From positions 1 to 48,702 of the forward strand of contig DATGJP010000082.1 in NCBI GenBank assembly GCA_035295125.1: a stretch of 48,702 nucleotides of DNA. Direction: 5' to 3'. Positions within the stretch are counted from its first letter, which is position 1; every line of letters starts with the position of its first letter. The notes under the pieces were generated by a model. That model had not been told where the DNA came from. It did not search any database and saw nothing but the letters and a program-made list of their open reading frames with translations. A program made the position numbers and the translations under genes. Source of the DNA: JAICMB01 sp035295125 (GTDB lineage: Bacteria > Acidobacteriota > Terriglobia > Bryobacterales > Bryobacteraceae). Shown here piece after piece: positions 15,199 to 23,121 of the stretch.

Positions 15199-17771
15199 CC
15201 GTGCTTCAGTCCCATCTGCAGCTCGTTCAGGATTTGCAGCGCTTCCACCGGACGAAGCTGGTCGATGTTCAGGTTGCGAATGCGTTCCGCCAATTCGTAG
15301 TGCACCGGCTCAAACATCTGGATCTGGACGGGACCGGCGGGGCGGGGCGTCAACTCTTCGGTGACAGCTTGTTCCGACCGTTCGTGCAGGGAGAGGATGT
15401 CTCGAGCGCGTTCAATCACGGGGGACGGCAAGCCGGCCAAGCGGGCGACTTCGATGCCATAGCTGCGGTCGGCTCGGCCGGGCTCGACTTTGCGGAGGAA
15501 GATGACCTGGTCCCCTGCTTCTTTCACCGAGACGTGGAGATTACGGACTCCGGAGAGCTGGTCGGCCAGTTCGGTCAGCTCATGGTAGTGGGTCGCAAAC
15601 AAGGTACGCGCCCGAATGCGCTGGTGGATGAATTCGACGACCGCCCAGGCGAGCGCCAAGCCATCGTAAGTGGCGGTTCCGCGGCCGATTTCGTCGAGGA
15701 CCACCAGGCTCCTCGAGGTGGCCGTATTCAGGATCACCGCAGTTTCGGTCATCTCGACCATGAAAGTGGATCGTCCACGGGCGAGGTTGTCGGAGGCGCC
15801 GATGCGCGTGAAGACGCGGTCGACGATCGGAAGTAGAGCCGACTCGGCGGGGACAAAAGAGCCGATCTGAGCCAGGATTGCTATGAGCGCGCCTTGCCGT
15901 AAGTAGGTCGATTTGCCGCCCATATTGGGGCCGGTGATGATGGCGATGAATTCCGAATCGGCATCGAAGTAAAGGTCGTTCGGAATGAAGCGGGTCGCTT
16001 CGCGCGCGGCCAGTTTTTCGATCACCGGGTGACGGCCGGCCAGGATGCGCATTTCGCCGTTTTCTGAGAAGCTTGGGCGCACGTAGCGGTTGTCCACGGC
16101 CACCTGGGCGAGGGCAGCCGTTACATCCAGTTCGGCTATCGCGGCCGCCGTCTTGCGGATGCGTGTGGCGTGGGAGGCGGCAAAGAGGCGCAATTCGCCG
16201 AAGATGGTGCGTTCGAGCGAGAGGATTTTGTCCTCGGCATCGAGCACCTTGCTTTCGAGCTCCTTCAGTTCGGGAGTGGTGAAGCGCTCGGCATTCACCA
16301 GGGTCTGTTTGCGCTCGTAGTCTTTCGGCGCGAGGTGCAGGTTGGATTTCGAGATTTCGAGGTAGTAGCCGAAGACGTTGTTGAAGCGCACCTTAAGGGA
16401 CGCAATGCCGGTGCGTCCGCGCTCGCGGGCTTCGATTTGGGCGATGTACTGGCGGCTGTTGCGGCTGATGTCGCGCAGCTCGTCCAGCTCGACGTTGAAG
16501 CCCGCGCGGATAGTGCCTCCGTCGGCGAGAGTGACGGGCGGTTCGTCAGCGATGGCGGTGAGGATGCGTTCGCGCAGCTCGGGGATCTCGTCGAGGTCTT
16601 CGTGAACTTGACGCAGGCGCGCTGAGCTCGCGTTGAGAGAGGCGTGCTGTCTTAACGATGGCAGGAGGGCGAGCGAGCGGCCGAGGGCAAGCAACTCGCG
16701 GGGCCCGGCGGTACCGAGCGTGAGCTTGGAAAGCAGGCGCTCGACATCGAGAATGCCTGCCATCAACTTGCGCATTTCGGACCTTGCGATGGTGGCGCGC
16801 GCCAGTTCCTGGACCGCGTCGAGACGGGCTTCGATTTCAGCGAGATCGAGAGACGGGCGCAGCAGGCGCTGGCGGAGCAGGCGGCCACCCATACCGGTAC
16901 AGCTCTGATCGAGAACGTAAATCAGGGTGGATTCCCGGCTTTCGCCCGCGAACAGCGGCTCTAGCAACTCGAGATTGCGAACCGTGACGGCATCGAGGAT
17001 CATGGCGCCGCTGCGATCGTAAAAGGCGGGGGCCTCGACGTGCTCGAGGGCCGATTTCTGCGTTTCGCGGAGGTAGTGGAGGACGGCGCCCGCGGCGGCG
17101 ATGGCGAGCAGACGGCCGGCGAGGCCGCAACCGTCGAGCGTGAGCAACCGGAAGTGTTCGCGGAGGCTGCGGTCGGCGTAATCGTAGGTAAAGACCCAGT
17201 CTTCGAGCGTCGTGCGGAGGCCAGGCAAGTCGTGGCTGGATTCCGCTACGAGCACCTCACGAGCGCCGAGGTTTTCGAGGATCGCGGGGACATCGTTGGC
17301 GGCTATTTCGGTGGTACGGAACTCGCCGGTGGAGACGTCCACGTGTGCGATTCCGGCGCGCGCGGCGTCCCAGCAGACCGCGGCGAGGTAGTTATTCTCG
17401 TGCGAGCGGAGGAGGGCGGATTCGGTGGCGGTGCCGGGCGTCACGACGCGTGTGATTTCGCGCCGGACGAGTTTCTTGGCTGCGCTCGGCTCTTCGACCT
17501 GGTCGCAGATGGCTACCCGGTAGCCCTTTTGGATGAGGCGGGACAAGTAGCCTTCGGCGGCATGATAGGGCACGCCGCACATGGGTATCGCCTGACCTTT
17601 TTCCTTATTGCGCGAGGTTAGGGTGATCTCGAGCTCGCGAGCGGCGGTGACGGCGTCGTCGTAGAACAGCTCGTAGAAGTCACCGAGCCGGAACATCAGC
17701 AGAGCGTTAGGCGCCTGTTGCTTGATGGCATGGTACTGCCGCATAAGCGGCGTGGAAGGCTCAGAGGACAT
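15195..17771 (-). CDS. mutS: DNA mismatch repair protein MutS
   Basis: This encodes 858 residues, normal for MutS. It recognises mispaired bases and recruits the downstream repair proteins in an ATP-dependent way. The mismatch-binding domain has the Phe-Tyr-Glu motif at residues 32-34 (RLGDFYELFYDD). The connector and lever domains follow, and the ATPase domain has the Walker A loop GPNMGGKST, the Walker B region LVVLDEIGRGTATYDGLA and the ATHYHELTELA switch. A C-terminal tail after about 800 probably serves dimerisation. The stop codon overlaps the start of anmK by four bases. The gene looks intact, and no mutL is present in the window. Confidence 0.97.
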   Translation of the reverse strand: MSSEPSTPLMRQYHAIKQQAPNALLMFRLGDFYELFYDDAVTAARELEITLTSRNKEKGQAIPMCGVPYHAAEGYLSRLIQKGYRVAICDQVEEPSAAKKLVRREITRVVTPGTATESALLRSHENNYLAAVCWDAARAGIAHVDVSTGEFRTTEIAANDVPAILENLGAREVLVAESSHDLPGLRTTLEDWVFTYDYADRSLREHFRLLTLDGCGLAGRLLAIAAAGAVLHYLRETQKSALEHVEAPAFYDRSGAMILDAVTVRNLELLEPLFAGESRESTLIYVLDQSCTGMGGRLLRQRLLRPSLDLAEIEARLDAVQELARATIARSEMRKLMAGILDVERLLSKLTLGTAGPRELLALGRSLALLPSLRQHASLNASSARLRQVHEDLDEIPELRERILTAIADEPPVTLADGGTIRAGFNVELDELRDISRNSRQYIAQIEARERGRTGIASLKVRFNNVFGYYLEISKSNLHLAPKDYERKQTLVNAERFTTPELKELESKVLDAEDKILSLERTIFGELRLFAASHATRIRKTAAAIAELDVTAALAQVAVDNRYVRPSFSENGEMRILAGRHPVIEKLAAREATRFIPNDLYFDADSEFIAIITGPNMGGKSTYLRQGALIAILAQIGSFVPAESALLPIVDRVFTRIGASDNLARGRSTFMVEMTETAVILNTATSRSLVVLDEIGRGTATYDGLALAWAVVEFIHQRIRARTLFATHYHELTELADQLSGVRNLHVSVKEAGDQVIFLRKVEPGRADRSYGIEVARLAGLPSPVIERARDILSLHERSEQAVTEELTPRPAGPVQIQMFEPVHYELAERIRNLNIDQLRPVEALQILNELQMGLKHG

Positions 17772-18333
17772 GCTAGAGCGCGAGTGAGTACTTCAGGATA
17801 GCGCACCCCATAAAAGCGCTACATTGGTGGAGGTCCACTCGGGCGAGCGGTGTCAGTAGTCCCGCTTGCCCCTTTTTTGTATCTGCTGACACGGAATGCG
17901 GCGGGCGCCCGAGGTAACGTATTGGGGTCGTGCTACACACACACTGTATGTTCTTGATTCGGTTTAGAGCAGCCGAAAACGCGGCGCAGAAATCGGCGCG
18001 GCGCGACGCAAGTTTTTGGCTTTGCGTCGCGCTGCGGGCGATGATGGCGACGAACACGGTGTGCATTCCGTTTTGATTTTAGGTGGGGGGTTAAGCGGCA
18101 TGAGTGGCGAGTCGTGGCGCTCGGGGTGTAAGGGGATTGGTTTGTGGGGGTTGAACAGGGTGCGAATCTTTTCGCGCGTTGTGACCGGCTGCTTTCCGGT
18201 GAATCCACGGATCCAAAGACAGACGAAACCACCCGCTTTGCAAAGGAGCATAGCCGCAACCAACGGAAACTCCTGGGTTGGAAAAGATGGGACGGGCGGT
18301 TTCGCCTGTCCTTTCCCGGTGAAGTCCAAAGGC
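17772..18333. other. Gene-free region between mutS and the GH44-like gene
   Basis: About 560 bases separate the divergent mutS and GH44-like genes. A plus-strand frame is open from 18016 but shows no coding character there and runs through a palindromic repeat. Promoters for both genes should lie here, but I could not place convincing -35/-10 boxes. The 3' part belongs to the repeat at 18290-18412. Confidence 0.5.
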
Positions 18334-18412
18334 ATGCCGAATGCCTGCTCCACCCTTCCACAGCCTCCAGATCGTCGCGGGACGCGAAGAGTCAAAGGCT
18401 GTGTAAAACCCT
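18290..18412 (+). repeat. Dispersed palindromic repeat, copy A
   Basis: Two hairpins lie in tandem. GGACGGGCG at 18290 pairs with CGCCTGTCC at 18303 (one G-T pair), and GGCAT at 18331 pairs with ATGCC at 18341. They are followed by CCACCCTTCCACAGCCTCCA and, about 30 bases on, GGCTGTGTAA. The CACCCTTCC...GCCTCCA...GGCTGTGTAA order recurs at 31883-31965, with a diverged copy at 37752-37861. The start of the GH44-like frame falls inside this copy. Confidence 0.65.
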
Positions 18413-21400
18413 TACACTTTTTCATTTTGTTCATCTTCGTCGCACTCGCCTGGGCGGGAGCGGGGTCGGCGTTGGGGCAGAATCCGGCGGTCACGGTCAG
18501 CGTCGACGCGGCGGCGAACCGGCGGGCGATTAATCCGAATGTCTATGGCGTGGCTTTTGGGGATTCGGGCACGCTGGCAGATCTCAATGCTCCGCTCAAC
18601 CGCTATGGCGGGAATAACACCAGCCGGTACAACTGGACTCTGAACGCGGACAATCGGGATGCGGACTACTTCTTCGAGAGCATCGGCGATACCAACTCGG
18701 TGGCTGGGGAGCGCGGCGACACGTTCATCACGACTTCGCGCGCGGGCGGGGCGCAGCCGTTGCTCACGATTCCCATGCTCGATTGGATCGCGAAGCTCGG
18801 ACCGAACCGGAATAAGCTGGCGAGTTTCTCGCAGGCGAAATATGGCCGGCAGACGGCGTCCGATCCATATTTCCCGGACGCCGGGAACGGGATTCTGAGC
18901 AGCACCGGGCAACCGGTGACGGGCAACGACCCGAACGACGCCAATGTTCCGAATTCGGCCACGGTTCAGGATGGCTGGGTCCAGCACCTGGTCTCCACCT
19001 GGGGGACCGCGTCGAACGGCGGCTTGAAATACTATCTGCTCGACAACGAGCAATCCATCTGGTTTTCGACGCACCGCGATGTACACCCCACCGGCCCGCG
19101 GATGACCGAGATCCGCGACAAGATGCTGGCCTTTGCGAACATGATCAAATTGCGCGACCCATCGGCCTTGATTCTGGGGCCGGAGGAGTGGGGATGGAGC
19201 GGGTATTTCTACAGCGGATTCGATCAACAAGCCGGTGCCGAGAATGGGTACACTTCATTTCCGGATCGCGCGGCGAACGGGAACATGGATTATCTGCCGT
19301 GGCTGCTGGGCCAGTGGAAAGTCAACACCGTTGCCAACGGGCTGCGGCCGCTCGATATGTTCACGGTTCACTTTTATCCGCAGGGCGGCGAGTTCGGAGA
19401 TGATACTTCCAATGCGACGCAGTTGCTGCGAAACCGCTCGACGCGATCGCTGTGGGACCCCACGTATGTGGACGAGAGCTGGATTAACGACACGGTGATG
19501 CTGATTCCGCGTTTGCGGAGCTGGGCGAACACGTACTATTTTTCAGGCACGCCGATCGGGCTCACGGAATACAACTGGGGCGCTGAGAGCCACATTAACG
19601 GCGCCACGACGCAAGCAGACATTTTTGGAATTTTCGGGCGGGAGGGGCTCGATATGGCGGCCCGCTGGACCACTCCCGATCCTTCAACGCCGACGTATAA
19701 GGCGATGAAGATGTATCGCAACTACGACGGGAACAGGTCGACATTTGGCGATACGAGCGTTCGGGCGAGCGTGCCGAATCCGGATAGCCTGAGTGCTTTT
19801 GCCGCGACACGGTCGAGCGACAGCGCGCTTACGGTAATGGTGATCAATAAGGACCTGAACAACAGCACGCCGGTGACATTGAGCCTTGCGAATTTTGGGA
19901 CGAGCGGGACGGCGCAGGTTTGGCAGTTGACATCGGCGAATGTGATTACACGGCTGACGGATTTGAATTACAACGGCGGGTCTCTGAACTTGACGGCTCC
20001 GCGGCAGAGCGTGACGCTACTGGTTCTGCGGGCGAATGTTTCAAATCCGGTGTTGACGATCACGAAGACACACACGGGCAATTTCACGCAGGGGCAACAG
20101 AATGCGGCATACACGGTGACGGTCGCGAATGCGACTGGCGCCGGCGCGACGAGCGGGGTGGTCACGGTGACGGAGATAGTGCCTGCGGGCATATCTCTGG
20201 TCTCGATGAGCGGCACCGGGTGGACCTGCGCGGCAAACACCTGTACGCGGACGGATGCCCTGGCGGGCGGGAACAGCTATCCAGCCATTACAGTGCAGGT
20301 GAACGTGGCGGCGAATGCGGCGTCACCGCAGGTTAACCAGGTGACCGTCGCGAATGGTTCTGCGACAGCGTCCACCAGCGATTCGGCGGTCATCCAGTCC
20401 ATGTCGCCGGTGTTGAGCATTGCGAAGACGCACAGCGGGAATTTCACGCAAGGCGAACAGGACGCGGCGTTCAGTGTGGTCGTCGCGAATGCCGCCGGCG
20501 CGGCCGCCACGAGCGGGACCGTGACCGTAATGGAATCGCTGCCTGGGGGATTGTCGCTCGTGAGCATGAGCGGGACGGGATGGAGTTGTGTGGCCGGGCA
20601 AAATAGCTGTACGCGGAACGATGCGCTCAACGGCGGGGCGAGTTACCCGGCGATCACGGTGCTTGTCAACGTTGCTTCCAACGCGGGTTCGCCGCTCACG
20701 AACTCGGTGGCGCTCTCGTACGGGGGAGGCACGGCAGGCACAGCGTTGGATTCAGTAACAATTGCGCCTTCGGGAGTGGGGCCGGGGCTCGCGTTCTACC
20801 CGCTTTCTCCGTGCCGCGTGGCCGATACCAGGGCGACCAGCATCATGACGGGTGGGTCGACGCGGACGTTCGCCGTTCAGGCGAGCCCATGCGGGGTTCC
20901 GGCGTCAGCGCAAGCGTATGCCATGAACGTAACGGCGGTTCCTCCGGGTCCGCTCACGTACGTATCGATCTGGGCGGCGGGATCAGCGCAGCCCGTGGTA
21001 TCGACGTTAAATGCCACGGATGGGACGATTGTGGCCAATGCTGCCATTGTTCCGGCAGGGGCGAACGGGGCGATCAATGTGTTCGTGAGCGATACGAGCC
21101 ATGTCGTTCTGGATATCAACGGCTATTTTGCGCCGCCGGGGATGCAGGCCCTGGCCTTCTTTCCTTTGACGCCTTGCCGGGTGGCTGACACTCGGGGGCA
21201 TGGAGGGATCGGCGCGGGGACGAGCCGGGATTTTGCGATTCGATCGAGCTCATGCGGTGTGCCCGCAGCGGCGCTGGCGTATTCGTTGAACTTTACGGCG
21301 GTACCTCCAGGCCCACTCACGTACCTTTCCGCCTGGCCGTCAGGACAGGCGCAGCCTTACGTGTCGACATTGAACTCTGTCAATGGGCGGATTGTGGCCA

Positions 21401-21858
21401 ATGCCGCGATCATTCCGGCGGGGTCGGCGGGGGCAGTCAGCGTCTATGCCAGCGATGCTACCGATCTGGTGATCGACATCAATGGATACTTCGGGCCGGT
21501 AGGGAATCCGGGGGCTTTGCTTTTCTATCCGTTGACGCCGTGCCGGGTTGCGGATACGCGGTCGGGGCCGCCGGTCAGTTCGGAGCGCGATTTTCAGGTG
21601 GGTGGGAGTTGCGGATTGCCGGGGTCGGCGGGGGCGTTTTCACTCAACATGACAGCCGTGCCGCACGGGCCGTTGGGTTATTTGACAACTTGGCCTACCG
21701 GGCTGGCACAGCCGGTCGTTTCCACTTTGAATTCACTCAATGGCACGATTGTGGCCAATGCGGCGATCGTTCCGGTGGGGGTTGGTGGGGCGATTAGTGT
21801 GTTCGTGTCGGGGGTGGCGGATGTGATTATTGACACGAACGGTTATTTTGCGCCTTGA
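18334..21858 (+). CDS. Secreted GH44-like glycoside hydrolase with DUF11-like and CRVADTR repeats
   Basis: This encodes about 1,174 residues if ATG 18334 is used. That ATG lies in a repeat element and has a poorly spaced ribosome site, so the start is uncertain; a TTG at 18427 is the other option. An export segment (HFFILFIFVALAWAGAG) precedes a GH44-type catalytic barrel (about 18490-20035). The Glu of LLDNEQSIW (codon 19048) is the candidate acid/base and that of LTEYNWG (codon 19567) the candidate nucleophile. GH44 enzymes cut beta-1,4-glucans such as xyloglucan or cellulose. Two DUF11-like modules (20041-20770, TKTHTGNFTQG and TKTHSGNFTQG) and three CRVADTR...INGYF modules (20793-21858) follow. 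The tail is shared with the truncated gene at 1041-2138. The hydrolase call is motif-based and the true substrate is not visible. Confidence 0.8.
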   Translation: MPNACSTLPQPPDRRGTRRVKGCVKPLHFFILFIFVALAWAGAGSALGQNPAVTVSVDAAANRRAINPNVYGVAFGDSGTLADLNAPLNRYGGNNTSRYNWTLNADNRDADYFFESIGDTNSVAGERGDTFITTSRAGGAQPLLTIPMLDWIAKLGPNRNKLASFSQAKYGRQTASDPYFPDAGNGILSSTGQPVTGNDPNDANVPNSATVQDGWVQHLVSTWGTASNGGLKYYLLDNEQSIWFSTHRDVHPTGPRMTEIRDKMLAFANMIKLRDPSALILGPEEWGWSGYFYSGFDQQAGAENGYTSFPDRAANGNMDYLPWLLGQWKVNTVANGLRPLDMFTVHFYPQGGEFGDDTSNATQLLRNRSTRSLWDPTYVDESWINDTVMLIPRLRSWANTYYFSGTPIGLTEYNWGAESHINGATTQADIFGIFGREGLDMAARWTTPDPSTPTYKAMKMYRNYDGNRSTFGDTSVRASVPNPDSLSAFAATRSSDSALTVMVINKDLNNSTPVTLSLANFGTSGTAQVWQLTSANVITRLTDLNYNGGSLNLTAPRQSVTLLVLRANVSNPVLTITKTHTGNFTQGQQNAAYTVTVANATGAGATSGVVTVTEIVPAGISLVSMSGTGWTCAANTCTRTDALAGGNSYPAITVQVNVAANAASPQVNQVTVANGSATASTSDSAVIQSMSPVLSIAKTHSGNFTQGEQDAAFSVVVANAAGAAATSGTVTVMESLPGGLSLVSMSGTGWSCVAGQNSCTRNDALNGGASYPAITVLVNVASNAGSPLTNSVALSYGGGTAGTALDSVTIAPSGVGPGLAFYPLSPCRVADTRATSIMTGGSTRTFAVQASPCGVPASAQAYAMNVTAVPPGPLTYVSIWAAGSAQPVVSTLNATDGTIVANAAIVPAGANGAINVFVSDTSHVVLDINGYFAPPGMQALAFFPLTPCRVADTRGHGGIGAGTSRDFAIRSSSCGVPAAALAYSLNFTAVPPGPLTYLSAWPSGQAQPYVSTLNSVNGRIVANAAIIPAGSAGAVSVYASDATDLVIDINGYFGPVGNPGALLFYPLTPCRVADTRSGPPVSSERDFQVGGSCGLPGSAGAFSLNMTAVPHGPLGYLTTWPTGLAQPVVSTLNSLNGTIVANAAIVPVGVGGAISVFVSGVADVIIDTNGYFAP

Positions 21859-21870
21859 GGGTGGTGAAGG

Positions 21871-21906
21871 GGCGGATTGCCAATCCGCCGCAGATTGGCA
21901 ATCTGC
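21871..21906. repeat. Two tandem palindromes after the GH44-like gene
   Basis: GGCGGATTG-C-CAATCCGCC (21871-21889) and GCAGATTG-G-CAATCTGC (21890-21906) are adjacent perfect hairpins 12 bases after the stop codon. No T-run follows, so they are not a classical terminator. Similar 'GGATTG.AATCCGCC' hairpins occur at 23009. Confidence 0.75.
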
Positions 21907-21944
21907 ATCACTTCCTTCGACCAAGGATGGACCAGCGGTTCACC

Positions 21945-22012
21945 TGGTGGTTCTCGGTTAGATCCAAAGGCCGGCTGCAGCCTGCTCTACCATTCCAACA
22001 GCGGTGTGAATT
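21945..22012 (+). repeat. Dispersed palindromic repeat, copy D
   Basis: AAAGGCC precedes the 10-base palindrome GGCTGCAGCC (21973-21982), which is followed by TGCTCTACCATTCC. The order matches copy B at 37785-37815 (AAAGGCC, GGCTGAAGCC, CGCTTTACCCTTCC). The remaining flank is shorter than in copies A to C. Confidence 0.55.
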
Positions 22013-22016
22013 GGGA

Positions 22017-22271
22017 TTAGACTCTACCTTGCAGGGCCCGCTCGGCTTTTTCCAAGCCGGAGAGAGCCCAACGGGCATCGGAGACGGTAACAGCATAGCG
22101 GACATCTTCGAGATAACCCTCTACCGAACGAAGAAAACCGCGCGGACCGCCCCCAGAAATACTTGTTTCAATAAGGCGCAAGGCGGCAGCCAATTTCTTT
22201 TTGGCACCGTCCATGTCGCCCGACGCTACACTTTGGCGCGTCGCAATGACCTCGTCCAAAATCTTCCGCAC
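22017..22271 (-). CDS. 84-residue helical protein of unknown function
   Basis: A GTG at 22271 sits behind AGGAGGAG at a spacing of about seven bases, one of the best ribosome binding sites in the window, so the ORF is very likely expressed. The product begins MRKILDEVIATRQSV, continues DGAKKKLAAALRLIE, has a central GGGPRGF turn and ends LSGLEKAERALQGRV. It is charged, without a signal peptide or membrane segment, and predicted as three or four amphipathic helices. I do not recognise the family. Its neighbours, a secreted enzyme and a cytochrome c, give no functional hint. It may be cotranscribed with an upstream minus-strand promoter in 22272-22383. Confidence 0.6.
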   Translation of the reverse strand: MRKILDEVIATRQSVASGDMDGAKKKLAAALRLIETSISGGGPRGFLRSVEGYLEDVRYAVTVSDARWALSGLEKAERALQGRV

Positions 22272-22383
22272 CTGTTGCTCCTCCTAGCTCCAAGTGCCGG
22301 TGTTCTCGCAAACGCTTCACGCCGGTAAGGCTTAGTATAGCGAAAAGTGCGCTTGAGAACGAAGTTTTACAGTGTGAGCAAGG

Positions 22384-22821
22384 CTACTTTGCCTGTATCC
22401 GCTCGATGTAATTCACGAGGCCAAAGATCTGAGTCTGCGCGACATTGAGGCTGGAGTTCATGCGATAAAATGTCGAGGCCCAAGCAGGCATTTCCTGTTT
22501 TCCGTGGGATGTAATCTTCTCCTCGCCACGAAGCACGCGCATCAGGTAATCGTCGGGGAACTTGCCGTTGTGGCGGCTGCTCATTTGCGTCAGATCGGTG
22601 GGGTGCCGGACGAGGCCGAAAGCTGCTGGACCGTTTCCTTTGGCATCGACGCCATGGCAAGCGGCGCAGTATTCGCGGAACAGGACCTTACCTTCGATGG
22701 AGACGCTCGGGCGCGCGGGAACGAATTTGACGCCAGTGGTTTCGGGTGGTGCTCCTAACAACGAGAAGCAGGTGAAGAGCGCGAGCGCGCTGAGGAGGAA
22801 TATCGTTAAGACCCTCGTCAT
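22384..22821 (-). CDS. Small secreted c-type cytochrome (copy 2)
   Basis: This encodes 145 residues: a signal peptide (IFLLSALALFTCFSLLGA), the segment VPARPSVSIEGK shared with copy 1, a heme motif CAACH followed by GVDAKG, PTDLTQ, and a candidate axial Met in EMPAW. The chain ends in an amphipathic helix, IFGLVNYIERIQAK. It should carry a single covalently bound heme in the periplasm or on the outer face. The region just before ATG 22821 (AACACCCACTATGA) resembles that of copy 1. Such single-heme proteins often feed terminal oxidases or alcohol dehydrogenases. The nearby formaldehyde dehydrogenase-like gene is on the other strand, so a link is only possible. Confidence 0.9.
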   Translation of the reverse strand: MTRVLTIFLLSALALFTCFSLLGAPPETTGVKFVPARPSVSIEGKVLFREYCAACHGVDAKGNGPAAFGLVRHPTDLTQMSSRHNGKFPDDYLMRVLRGEEKITSHGKQEMPAWASTFYRMNSSLNVAQTQIFGLVNYIERIQAK

Positions 22822-23121
22822 AGTGGGTGTTTGTCCGGAGTTTTATTAAGCTCGTGGAATGCCACTCGGTAAGTCGTTTGGTTGGTGTATGACCGATGTG
22901 GCTATGGGGGATATGGCTCAGTGGGAAGGACGCGCGTCGATAGTCAATCGGCGCTACCTCACCCTAGCCGGCAACACTTCCAGGGTGCACAGCACAACAT
23001 AAGGCATTGGCGGATTGAAAATCCGCCGCAGGTTGAAAACCTGCCTTGCAGGGCAGGACCATTGCTCCAATGCCGCGGAAACAGTGGCGGTTCGGTGGGG
23101 GTCCAACGGACGAGGTTTCTT
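22822..23121. other. Divergent intergenic region with hairpin repeats
   Basis: This 300-base region lies between the divergent cytochrome and dehydrogenase genes. It holds a hairpin repeat at 23009-23058. A short tRNA-like 5' half at about 22906 (GGGGGAT, then GGCTCAGTGGGA) has no matching acceptor 3' strand nearby. Promoters were not resolved. Confidence 0.5.
23009..23058. repeat. Tandem palindromes upstream of the dehydrogenase gene
   Basis: GGCGGATT-GAAA-ATCCGCC (23009-23027) and GCAGGTT-GAA-AACCTGC (about 23028-23044) lie side by side, followed by TTGCAGGGCAGGA. The loops GAA and GAAA match those of other palindromes in the window. The first stem repeats the sequence of the one at 21871. 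Confidence 0.7.

Noticed and set aside
18016..18333. In-frame extension upstream of the GH44-like gene
   Set aside because: It reads through palindromic repeat DNA with no signal peptide at its start and no ribosome site.
21871..21906. CRISPR-like tandem repeat
   Set aside because: Only two unequal hairpins without spacers or regular period, and no cas genes.
22906..22975. tRNA-like 5' half
   Set aside because: The D-arm-like sequence has no matching acceptor 3' strand or T-arm, so it is chance or an old remnant.
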